This document shows, in pieces, positions 38,999 to 50,000 of a stretch of 64,000 nucleotides of DNA. The stretch spans positions 13,058,001 to 13,122,000 of the forward strand of contig JAILWY010000009.1 in the NCBI GenBank assembly GCA_022113835.1, written 5' to 3'. Under the pieces are notes generated by a model, which saw only the letters and a program-made list of their open reading frames with translations, was not told the DNA's origin and did no database searches. The first letter of the stretch is position 1. Each line of letters begins with the position of its first letter. The stretch is from Atopsyche davidsoni (taxonomy: Eukaryota > Arthropoda > Insecta > Trichoptera > Hydrobiosidae). Made by a program: the position numbers and the translations under genes.

Positions 38999-39019
38999 AT
39001 ATATATATATATATATATA
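38999..39019. repeat. (AT)n microsatellite
   Basis: Ten uninterrupted AT dinucleotides. Confidence 0.9.
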
Positions 39020-39421
39020 GATGTACATATAAAGAAGAAAAAAAACACATTTAACGCATAGAAATTATTTTATCTTATGGAATATGCTTTAGTAATGTTT
39101 GCTTCAGGTATAGATGGTGCTTTAATATATAGTGTACAAATAGAATTGAAAAAAATGTTTTTTTAATACAATTTTTTTTTTCAGTTGTTTGTATTTTATG
39201 TTATGAAAAATAGAAATGAATTTCGTCATTTTTTATGTTTTTTTTTTTTTTTTTTTAATATAATTTTATGTACTCGCAAGAAAAACAAATTCCCAATATC
39301 TCTGTTTTTTTCCATTCTTGGCTCGAACGGTAAAAATGAATAACATTTGAAAAAAGTTTACTTTCGCGGGGGAGATGTTCGTAACGTTATTATTTTTGTA
39401 GGAAAACAATATCTCTCGGCC

Positions 39422-39462
39422 GGGGAGGGCGAGGGGGGCGGGTGCGGGGGGTGGGGGGAGGG
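39422..39462 (+). other. G-rich tract with G-quadruplex potential
   Basis: On the plus strand at least six runs of three or more G are separated by one to three bases (GGGGAGGGCGAGGGGGGCGGG, split here for reading as GGGG-A-GGG-CGA-GGGGGG-C-GGG, then TGC-GGGGGG-T-GGGGGG-A-GGG). This meets the usual four-run G-quadruplex pattern. The minus-strand reading frame translates it as a poly-proline start, which is an artefact. Confidence 0.8.
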
Positions 39463-40484
39463 ACAACCAAACAAAACTCTCGTAAATGTACAGGTTATTT
39501 CATAAATCTATAAAATGTACAATATTGGACAGCGGAATGTAACGTACTAATTTAACTACAATAATGAAGACTACTATGGTCTATAAACATTAGCCATTCA
39601 TTTAAAAAAATGTATCAGTAAATGTAAAATGTTTCGGTTATTACATACTTGCATACCTGCATACCTATTTTTAAACAATTTTCATAAATCGGTTTTCACG
39701 TTTATTCATATTTTAGTTCCTTGTCATACGAATTTTCTGAAATTTCCAATATAGCATTTAATTTTTATTATTCTTAATATTAAACTCTAGGTTCTATTTT
39801 TCAAAGTTAACACCTTATATTTGTTATTATTTTTATACAAGATAATCTTGCTTGGTTTCCATTGAACATTTTTAAAAATTGTGGGGGTTTTGCATCTTGA
39901 AGCGGGTAAATTGATAAGTTATTTTTTTTATAAATCACAACAAAGGGGTAGCCAAACAGCTAGGTGTGTACGCAAGTATGATATTTAGTTATGTAAACGA
40001 CAGCGAGCACTAGCGGCTGGTCCCGGAGGGCGCACCAAATCACGCCTTCCTAACCACAAGTTACGGAGTCCAGAGCCTCCCCGCGCGACGATGTTTTTCC
40101 ATTTCCTCAGACTGTTTTGGTCGAATGTCGCTGATGCTGCACTGCTGGGACCTGCTGGAGGCGTCGGCCCGGTAGGCTAACCACAATCGCCGACGTATAT
40201 TTCAACAAACCACACTCCAAAATAAATAAATTTTGCTTTTACTTTTCAATACAAAAGTAACCACTTTGACATTGAACCTATCAAATATATAAAGTATTAT
40301 TTTTAAATTTCAAATAAACCCTATTCGCATGGTTTGTGTATAGGGTTCTCTGTGACTGATGTATACATATAATTTCAAACCAGTGCCACAGATACTATAT
40401 ACTACACATATATTATCACCTGTTTACAATGTTTTCCATATTTTTTTCGCCGTTAAAAAATCGGCGATAAAATGGCGTAAGGCT

Positions 40485-40590
40485 CGTTCGCGATTGGCTA
40501 TGCCGGTCGCGTGGGCCCCAGCCAATATCGCGCATCGGTCGGCGCCGAATGCAATTTACTGTCGTGACGTCACCCGCGGCGCAAAATACA
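40485..40590. promoter_or_regulatory. Candidate promoter/enhancer: CCAAT pair plus CRE
   Basis: Inverted CCAAT boxes ATTGGCT (40493-40499) and AGCCAAT (40520-40526) form a perfect 7-bp inverted pair 20 bp apart. A CRE palindrome TGACGTCA follows at 40565-40572, all in a CpG-rich 150-bp patch. NF-Y and CREB/ATF sites are a known pairing in eukaryotic promoters. No gene is evident on either side within several kb, so it may serve an unannotated non-coding transcript or be an enhancer. Function is inference. Confidence 0.35.
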
Positions 40591-40838
40591 CTGGACAGAA
40601 TTTAAATTGATAATACGTGATAAGCTGTTATTAATGCTTGAAGCGATTATGAGCACGTGATTGTAGCGACGGATAAGTCATGCATTGCACGCGGCGTGCG
40701 AATCGACCGCATAACAGCACCGACTCTGGATCATGAAGGAAGGAAGCACGTTTGGCTGACATCTGCAGCTCTGGGACGCCAATTGAAAGTACAATCAAGG
40801 TTTCAATCATTTCATACAGATTAGGACTGACTACTCAC

Positions 40839-41308
40839 TTAACACTTTAAAGGCGGGGCGGGTACTAGTACCCGTTCCGCGGACTACTGCCTGAAGACGG
40901 GGCGGGGCGCATATTAATACCTTTTTGAATGTGTTTACTCTAAAAGCGCCAGAATGTCATTTTACTCTTTAGATTTACAGCTCGTAATGTTTGTTTAGAC
41001 TCGTCAACGTTACTTCTACCAATACTGTCCAGTGATTCTGAACAAAGTGACAATGACGAAGTGGAGTGGTCAGAGAATGATAATCCTCCAATTATTTAAC
41101 AATTTTTAGGACAAAGTGGTGTTGTTGTGATACTAAGTAATGCGCAAAGTGTGTATGAAGTGGTTCAACTTTTTATATGAAACGATTTATTTGACTAAAT
41201 GCAAATCAAAGAGTGTATAGACTAGATTTCGCACGCGCAATTTTACGTGAATTTTGCCCGCTACGCACATCAGTTTAGTCAATCTGGTACCCGCCTAAAG
41301 TGAGTTAA
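40839..41308 (+). mobile_element. piggyBac-like deleted element, copy B
   Basis: Flanked by TTAA at 40839-40842 and 41305-41308, the known piggyBac target. Ends are CACTTTAAAGGCGGG on the left and, read on the minus strand, CTCACTTTAGGCGGG on the right. Near the left end lies the 16-bp palindrome CGGGTACTAGTACCCG. The interior encodes a broken transposase N-terminal region: SSDSEQSDNDEVEWSENDN, a stop, then FLGQSGVVVILSNAQSVYEV, which resembles the acidic N-terminus and the FTGxxG...FFxLFF region of piggyBac transposases. The catalytic core is missing. Shares about 450 bp with copy A (about 17993-18447) in inverted orientation. Confidence 0.75.
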
Positions 41309-41843
41309 TATTTATAAGTACCACCAGCACCAGCAGAGATAATAATTATTGGTATATTTCTAACGTACTTTTTTTTTTTTTCTCTTTCACGCATTTTCAG
41401 CATAGCCTGCTTTTGGGTAGCATCAATTTATATTTGAAATCGAAAAATATGAAACTGTTATTTTTAATAAATAATATCTGAGGCAGAGGCAGTAAATACG
41501 GCGATCATAAATTCAGAGAAGGCCTCACTTAAAAATTTATCCAATAAAGCGCAAAAAATCCTCGCTCATGCCCCGGCGGACCGTTTTCATTTCTATATAG
41601 AATAAAATGGCTCTCCATTATTCGAAAATAATGGGAAAATAGTGGACATAACCAATCTCCACGCTCCGCCACCCCCGAGCGACCCCGCCGCGGTCAGCCA
41701 TTGTGTCCCGCCATTGCGGGGTGTACGAGCACACACCCCGAAATGCTGATACTCTTCAAACCGCCGGAACAGTCAATACTCTGCCCCTGCTCTGGCAGCT
41801 GAACGAAACATAAATCTATAACAAATTATCAATCAATGCAGTT
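41309..41843. other. Intergenic DNA with GC islet
   Basis: Mostly AT-rich. At about 41640-41790 a GC-rich islet contains CCGCCGCGG and CCGCCATTGCGGGG. No gene or repeat family recognised. Confidence 0.45.
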
Positions 41844-42252
41844 TTGTTTAGCAATACACTGAGTTTCACAAAAAATCTCCAGAGGAAAATTACAATAGAC
41901 ACATGGAACGAAAGGTACACAAGCTCTCCGCAAGGGAACGTAACAAAGATGTTGTTTGATTCTGTTACGGACGCCGCTGTATACAGGAATACCTGCGGGA
42001 TTAGCTTTGAATCAACCCAGCTCCTAACGGGTCATGGAGTGATCAGAAGTTATCTCCGCACTTGACGACACATGCCCTTGTGATGATATTACTCCACAAA
42101 CAGTGATCCATTTTGTGGGTTCATGCCCCATCTTTGGCCTTCAGAGACACCAACTGGGCCTGTGCCTGGATGACCTGAAGTCAGTAGCGAGACACCCACA
42201 GATGATAAAGTCACTGGATGGCTTCTTAAAGCGTATCATCAGAACCATATAG
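41844..42252 (+). pseudogene. LINE (non-LTR retrotransposon) ORF2 3' fragment, frameshifted
   Basis: The first frame (to a stop at 42063-42065) contains TQLLTGHGVIRSYLR, a hallmark of the region after RNase H in jockey/R1/I-type LINE ORF2 proteins. Directly after it the next forward frame continues with DDTCPCDD...VIHFVGSCPIF and goes on to RIIRTI and a stop at 42250-42252, matching the expected Cys-x-Cys ... His ... Cys motif. So a one-base shift near 42060 interrupts the frame. The endonuclease and reverse transcriptase parts are missing upstream, as in a 5'-truncated dead copy. The downstream sequence to about 42385 may be its 3' UTR. Confidence 0.75.
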
Positions 42253-45200
42253 AGGATAAACCAGGGGGTGTAGCTTCAGTCACTCCCATATATAGCACAA
42301 TTTCGATTGACTGGTTTGGAAAGTTTCCCCAAATTGTGATGACAAACCTTGTACATAACAAGCAAGGTACCAAACCTATTTAAAAAAAATACAAAAAAAT
42401 ACACACATCTGTTTTCTTCAGCTCCCACAAAACGTCAATTAAACGTAAAACATATGGAAAGAGAATTATTCATTATTTTTTTACGTGTGTGTTGTGAAAA
42501 AAATAAGACTTTAAAAAAAGCATAAAAAAATTATTTTAAATATTTACAATTTGATCAAAAGCTACATAATAATATCTACAGAAGACCGTGCTTGTAATGC
42601 TGTAATATGAATAGCCAAATGGCAAGGATATTACGTTTTTCTTATTTGTGAACCTTTTCACTTTTGGTCATAATATCATATCCATTGCCAAAAATATTAG
42701 TTTTTGTCAATATTTTGTGAACGTACTAAGTAACTAAATATTTACAAGACATCATCGCCATACGCATTAGTTTCAGTTGGTCTAAAACTAATGGTTTTTA
42801 CTCGCACAAGTTTAATTTAATTTAAGAAAGGCGTTTCCTCATTCCATTATCTACTGACTGGGAATCGACGACCCTTCGGCATTTCACAGGGTTATTTATT
42901 TCCCGAACTTACATCTTATTGCTCTCTGATACGCCAACCTCTGTGAGAGAGTCCATTTATAGGTAATCATTCTCTCGTTCTTATTATTAGTATTTTTGGA
43001 ATTGGATCCGCGTTAATGGCAATGATTTTTTTAGATTTATAAATAGTTTTGCAGATAATCAATTGATTATAGCTATTTCTACTCGTGGTAACCTGATACT
43101 TTAAGATCTTTATCTTGATATATCCACTCCATACAGAAGATCCGAATCATTCTTCTTCAGCGACACGTGACATTTAAGTATTCCTTTATATACGAGAATC
43201 TGGTGTTTCTAGTATAAATACATGTTATCCGAAAATACAACATACTATTAGTGCTGTCCGTTTTATTTATACTTGTTAAAAAAATGAGCTTAAGTGTTTA
43301 TATACCAGGTATGTATCATTGTTACGTAATCTACTACAAAAGCGGTATTCCAGAATAGATTGCTACATCTATGTATATCTTAAATATCATTACGCAACTT
43401 TAATTGATAATTAAAAATACCTCAACGTCAAATGGTTTTAAGTCATTACGTTCCTGTGTAGCATTTTCCTTTCATCACTGATAATTTTATGATAAAAAAG
43501 GCATTTGCTAGTTTGGCATTTCGATATGTGTATTCAACATCTGGCACCGCAATGTAACTATGCGACCGTGTTCTGAACATCCAAGCCTACTGCTTCTTCA
43601 ATGGAAATTCCACAACATTTTCAATTATTATATCCTCCGTGACACCAAACTGTTGAAGATGCCGCGGCGTTAGGCAATTCACACGAAACACATTTAAGGG
43701 ACAACTTATATAATTTCCTTTAATGGAAACACGTTAAATTAATTATCAAAAAGGGGGCAAGAAAGATACAATGGCGGGTTCGAGACCCGGCTTAGTGAAT
43801 ATTCACGCCATCTTCTTCTTGGAATTTACAATACATTATTTTAAATGTGCCATCTTTGAGCGACTTTGTGATACTTTCAGATTTCCCTTGAGAATGCTGT
43901 TGCAGTGACAATAATTGAAAATGCATAAACAAACTCTACGATATGAAACTTGCTCTTACGATTTTTGTATTCTGGAAAATATTTGTATTTTTATTGCTGA
44001 TATCTACCTGTTTTCTATTATTCAATCTAAAAGATAACTTAAATATTATCATGATACTCGTATATCCACAGTTCATTTACGCAAGTATAATAAAATCACC
44101 AAAACAGTTTTCTTATTTATTGAAATGTTAAAATGGTTATTCAGTGTATCTCTAATCTAATTTAGGAAATCGTGGTTTTTAAAACGTGAAATGCTAATAT
44201 AAACTTCGTGGTTTATTTTATTAATAAATTAAATTGGTTCACATATAAAAACAATTACTGCCTTTTTAAAATTATTATTTTTTAAAGAACAAGCGTGAGA
44301 ATCAACGAATTCGTTCACAAAATAAACTTCTCTCAGTTTTCCTAAATATACAATTTTATATAAAAAGTAGTAAATCCTGAGAGAATCGAATTCTGCCACT
44401 GTACTTGAACTGCTAAAAATATACTTTCGTTTCAATTAAAAATAGCTTCCAATAATGATTTATCAAGTCCGTGTATTTTGTGCCATTGAAAAATAATCTC
44501 TTATTTTTTATTGAAAATTCGAAACGGTAGATTTTTTACCCGTAGAGGCAGCGCCCCTGTGTAAGGCCTTGTTATATCTTAAAGTTAATTAAAAAGCAAA
44601 AAGGGCAACTGGCTAAATGTTAATTACCAGCAGAAGTAATAAGAGAGCGCGAATAGCAAAATAAATTGCACGATAATCTTGATACCTTAACTAATGCGGG
44701 CAGGGGCGGCGCGCCGTGGCGGGGGCCCGGGAGACAGTTTATTTTGGGCCCCCATGGCCGTCATTAGACTCGTTTACAAGCGCCTAAGTAAGCAACTGAT
44801 TAATATAACTTGTAATTAGATTTATATTACATATTTAATATTGCGAATTCGGATATTTACAAAAAATAAAATACTACTTACCTATTAAATAACTAATTTA
44901 AATCATCATCGAAAACGTTTGTATTCATAAACTGTTGTTTTATCATCACTCGGCATATCACATCAATAACAAAAAAATTACAAACTAATTTTAATTTACA
45001 AAATAAATTAAGGTACTTCTATATTTTCAACGATTATTTTAATGTACTTAAATTACCACATCAATTTAGAATTCTCCAAAACATGTATTTTTTTTGGTTC
45101 AACTAGTGAAGAGTTCCTTTGATGAAGCCTCCCCTAAAGATGACCCCCGGAGTCATAGAAAATTGAAACTCAAACACAAGTACCTAAACGTGACATAACA

Positions 45201-46990
45201 TCAAAAAAAATATCCCAAAAACAAATTCTGAAAAATTTCAAACGCGTAAACAATGTTCGTATTATATAAAAACAACCCACTCGAAAGCTTTAATCTTCAT
45301 ACACATTCGCAAAATTCTAATCAATCAAAGCTGTTAGAAAAATAAATAGCATTATCAAAATTGTGGTGGCCTGCGATGTTATTACCATTAACGAGCGCAT
45401 TCAACTGAATGTGCTTTTACTTTGCCGAACACATCTCCCCCGGATCGTCAACCCTAATCGGGCCGGTCCGGGCCTGGTCAAGGCTCGCTAATGCTGATAA
45501 AGGGGAACCTTAACTGGCTGTAGGACCAACGCAAAATGGAGATGAATACCATCGTTTCTCTGACGTCAGCGCATAGTAATGAGCAAACACGGTCGCAATA
45601 TATTCAAATTAAAAATGGAGCCCAATAAACCTGAATTAGAATTTCCGTCCAAATTTTCAGTGGCGAAAATAATAAACGTAGGTCGGAGGTCAAAACCATA
45701 ATCTGCAATAATATTTTTTAAACTTATTTGAACTTTGAAATTCAACAATTGAATAAAGGTATTATTTATTTTTTTGTTTAAGCGTAACGTAGATTTGGAT
45801 ATTTGTACGCCCTGAAAAATTGCTGCCGTATAAATGAAAATTTATGTATTACATGTAAACTACTTCTACTACTCTTTTAATAGATTTTTTTTCACTGTAG
45901 TCGATTTGTACTAAGAAAAGGGGTTATGCTTATATTTTACTAAAACAAACTTCACTAGTGCAATCGTAAAAGGTAAATAAGTTAGTCATTAGGGCTCTGG
46001 TAAAACATTGATTGATGGGACCCCGTAAACAAAAATTTACATACCATCAATAACCCGCGGATGACACATGAGCTGCACCGGGGCGCGGGGTTAACCGAAC
46101 CTACACTAACCTTATAATTAAAACATTTTCAGTTAGCCGTTTAGTACAGCATATGGATTCAATCAGATGTATTGGCTTTATAAATCCTGGTGGTTTTTAT
46201 TTATAAATATTTACAACAATGATTTTTCAAAGGTATTTATTTATCTATACGATAACGTCATGTACTTTTAGTAGGTCATATTTTATAGAAGCATTTTCTT
46301 AAAAATCATATTGGAAATTATACTTTTTTCTACGTAGGTTTATTTATCTTGGCAAAAGATCGTTAACTGAGTGAATTCTTTAGCTTACTGCTGTTACTCT
46401 ATATATTTATAGAATTCATCGCTAACGATATGATTTATGTTTTTCTTCGTATGTTCTATTATTATTGTCCACTTTTAATTTTTTTGAGCATTGACGGGAT
46501 CATTATTGCAACATCGATGACATATTAAACTCTGAAAATCATGTAATAAGTTGCTAAAAATTTAGCATTTTACTGTCGTAAAACCATATGTTTAAGACCT
46601 GATACTTAGCAACAACGCAGAATAAACTGACGAACTTAACTTAAAAAAACAATGGCTTATTTATAAAATTTATACTTTTATTTAAGAAAGCCCGATACCC
46701 GGGCCTCAAGATCATTGAAATTTGCATCTCAATTTTGAAACAATACAAGAATATTATATTTCAATTTGATTCTTGATTTTATAATCTCATTTGTAATTAT
46801 GTATTTAAGGAATAGTGTGATCAACATGCAATGCACAATTGATTAGTATTATTTGACTTCGCGTAGAAAAATATTTTCTGAAACCCTCACTTTTTAATTT
46901 GACACCCTTACATTATATAAAATATTAAGTTCAATTAACAATGCATAGTGCAGTGTGAAGTTCTATTTGGCGGCAAAGCTATTTTACTAC
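42253..46990. other. Gene-free stretch with GC islets
   Basis: AT-rich, no gene seen. GC-rich islets lie at about 42860-42960, 44690-44790 (AscI-like GGCGCGCC and GGGGGCCCGGG), 45420-45570 (with TGACGTCA at 45561-45568) and 46015-46100. At 43754-43817 an imperfect inverted repeat encloses CGGGTTCGAGACCCGG, which matches a pol III B box but lacks an A box. The small frames here have no motif. Confidence 0.5.
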
Positions 46991-46996
46991 AGTTAT

Positions 46997-47002
46997 TTTA
47001 TT
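46997..47002 (-). terminator. Polyadenylation signal of the UGT gene
   Basis: AATAAA on the minus strand, about 19 nt after the UGT stop codon at 47021. Placement this close to the stop implies a very short 3' UTR; a later signal could also be used. Confidence 0.5.
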
Positions 47003-47020
47003 TAAAAAATTACTTAAACA

Positions 47021-50000
47021 TCAAGTCAACTTAAGTTTCTTTTTTCTCATAAGTTTTCTAATTAATATTTTAGTACAATATGTAGCAATAGCTAATACAA
47101 CAGAGATACACGCAAGCCCTGTCAGGACGATGTCTACCGACAATTGCCGAAGAAGTCCAAGATCTTGGCCGGGTGATCGCAACCTGGAGGAAGACCCATG
47201 ACGCAGAGCATACTCCACCCAGAAGACAGCCCTCTCTAGGGGCTGCTGGGGCTGGTCACGGAAGGCCCGAGAGACTTGCAGCATGTTTTCCTTTATACTG
47301 GAATCAAAACAACCATTTGGCTTTAAAATATATATACCTACACAATAAAAAGACTCTTAACGCATTATTGTAAATAAGATATGCAATGAAGGTAATTTAA
47401 AATATTTACGTGTTGTTATGGAGTAACTGATAAAGCGCTTGCACGATCATCTCTTCTGTCAGGATTTCTCTCTCCAACATCAAGGCAATCCCTCTTTCCA
47501 CAGCGCGTGCTGCATTATGCTTCTGGTCTATGATGAAGGGTATCAGCAATTGCGGTACCCCATACCAGACCGCTTCTTGACAGCTTAGCGCGCCACCGTG
47601 TCCGATAAAAGCCATAATTTTCGGATGGCCTAGAATGATAATAAAATATTTATAAACAAAAAAGCTGCATCGGCCGGGAATCGAACCCGGGCCGCCCGCG
47701 TGGCAGGCGAGCATTCTACCACTGAACCACCGATGCCTTGCAGGTGCATCGCAGAACACCTGAGCTCAAATAAAATAGACTTGATTTAGTATAACAGATG
47801 GCGAAAGCTGAAATTTTAATTTCTTAATACCTTAGTAGTATTAATTTATAGGTAGTTAAATAAATTAATATAATTTACAACAGTGAACTTTAACATTTAT
47901 ATATGCGAGTAGATAAATATTTTGATTTATGCAGAAAAGCGTGCCTTGGGAGCACTCTCTAACTTACTTGAATTTATAAATAATTGAATATATAATTATA
48001 TGTTAACAAATGTAAATACTTCTAACATATTGCTAATGAAAGATTATTAAGCTCCAAAATATTGCTATAATAAAAATAGACCGTATGGGGGTGAGTTCTG
48101 AAGGGCGCACACTTTACTGCACAGAACTCAGCTCCCAACTCAAGGGGATTCAATCTTACTAAAGTTCCACTTATATTAAGAAAGACACTTCTGAAAGAAT
48201 CCAAACGTTCCTTATATAGACGTGACGTAAGTGTATTTACATTGAATTACGTCAAGAGGCGAGTTCTTCGATATTTCAAGCAACATTTTTATATAACCAA
48301 CACAACACAACAATGATCGTAAAAAAAAATTTAGTCCATCAAAACTATTTCGTCTCTAAAAATTCGACACACGGGTATATCTTAATCTATTATAATGTTG
48401 TATAAATGATGACATTATTCAATTTATTTTATTTTATTCAAACCTTACCATGTGATAACGGTGTATTTTGCATTCATCGGTCTATTATTCACCATAATAA
48501 ATGCAGCCTTGAAAACCTTATTAAATGAAGCAGTGAGTCAGAAAGGAAAAGAAGAGACCAGAAGAAGATCCAGGTGAGATTGAGCGACCAGGTCAAGAAT
48601 ATGACAGAACTAGACTTCACCCCATCCGCAGTATCAGAAGACTTTGACAAGGGTTTGAGGTTTTTTTTTATATTCAGCAGAACCTTATAGCCAAATGCGA
48701 TCCTCGTGGACCGAACTATGGTTCTTTTAATAAATTATCAAAATCCGGTATTGAATATTTTTTGGTTTTTTTTTTCTAACACAGTGAAAACTCCAAGAGT
48801 ATCTATTATATAAATATAATATGTTTAATGCTCGGTAAATTTGACTAGGTAAATATCAGACACTGAACGTACTTATGAATAACACGAGCGAAGATAGTTT
48901 ATTCGACATGGTCTTGCATCTTAAATGCTGTTTTCGCGAAACAATTTTATTATTGTTTGAAAGTCAACCATTTTATCCATTATGCGTCGTTGTGGGATTG
49001 AATTTTCATCGTTTAGAAGACTGTGACGCGCGCTTGCATACGTGTTTTGAATGCAGATTGGCTTTATATCGAAGTTTGACTAAAGTTTATTTCAATTATA
49101 TTGCTTATTTTCCTTCGCGGAAAAGGGGTAATCTTAACAAGTATAATAATGAATTTCTTTAAGCGACAGAAGTTCTAAATCACCTTTCTTGAATTTTCAT
49201 GTATGAAATGAAGAAGAAAATCCGAGATTTTTTAAATCAGAAACCCATAGTCCTACCTATAGCGACCTGGTGCCTTTCGACTATCATATCTCTGCAACTG
49301 AACGAGAATTTTAATAATTATATGCTAGTAAAAAAATCGATGTACCTAGCCGTTAGATTGATATTTTAAAATATGCATCCATTATTTATTTTATTCTTGT
49401 ACAAAATGCGGCACTCATGGCTAAAAAAGACTAAAATATATATTTTTTAATATTTAAATTATCGTTGTCTCGAACTATCAATAACTAATGATTATTGAAT
49501 ATTTTTAAATCTCTATTTTTACCTATACAGATTTATTGGGTTATGAATATCATTTTCGGTCAATTTGTTAATTGAGTATATGCCCAGTGAAAAATGGTCG
49601 CCAACCTTGATGATGAAGTATCAATTGTTTGCCAAAAAATCTCGCACGGTTTAAAAAATGCAGATTAACTCTTGATCAATAATACAAAACCAGAGCTTCC
49701 TGTTTTGTCAAAATGAACCTTTGAAAATACAAACTACTGTTGGATGTACAATTCCTTTCAATAATACTAGCGAACTAAAAAAACTGAATAAATTTGACTC
49801 ACTAACCGATCAGACCTGATTTCTTTGCGCATCTTCAAACAGAAAACTGGTTTTGATAAAAAAAATGTAAAACATATTGCTTCAAAATAATGTTTTATCT
49901 GAAGCTATAAAAAATGATCTCAGTTGAAAACCGGATGAGCTTTTTTTGTTGATCGCGTACAGTATCAAGTAGTTCCTCTAGTTTTCAACATTTCAAAACA

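Larger units (their letters stand above)
37512..40484. other. AT-rich intergenic DNA with GC patches
   Basis: No gene recognised. Patches of higher GC occur at about 37690-37830, 38880-38990 and 40010-40190. The last is a balanced-composition stretch without any long frame, so non-coding. TA microsatellite and G-rich tract are listed separately. Confidence 0.5.

Noticed and set aside
39266..39466. Minus-strand frame with a proline-rich start
   Set aside because: Translation of the G-rich tract; compositional artefact.
43754..43817. CGGGTTCGAGACCCGG as part of a ninth tRNA
   Set aside because: Only a B-box/T-arm-like piece; no A box, anticodon arm or acceptor stem can be formed.
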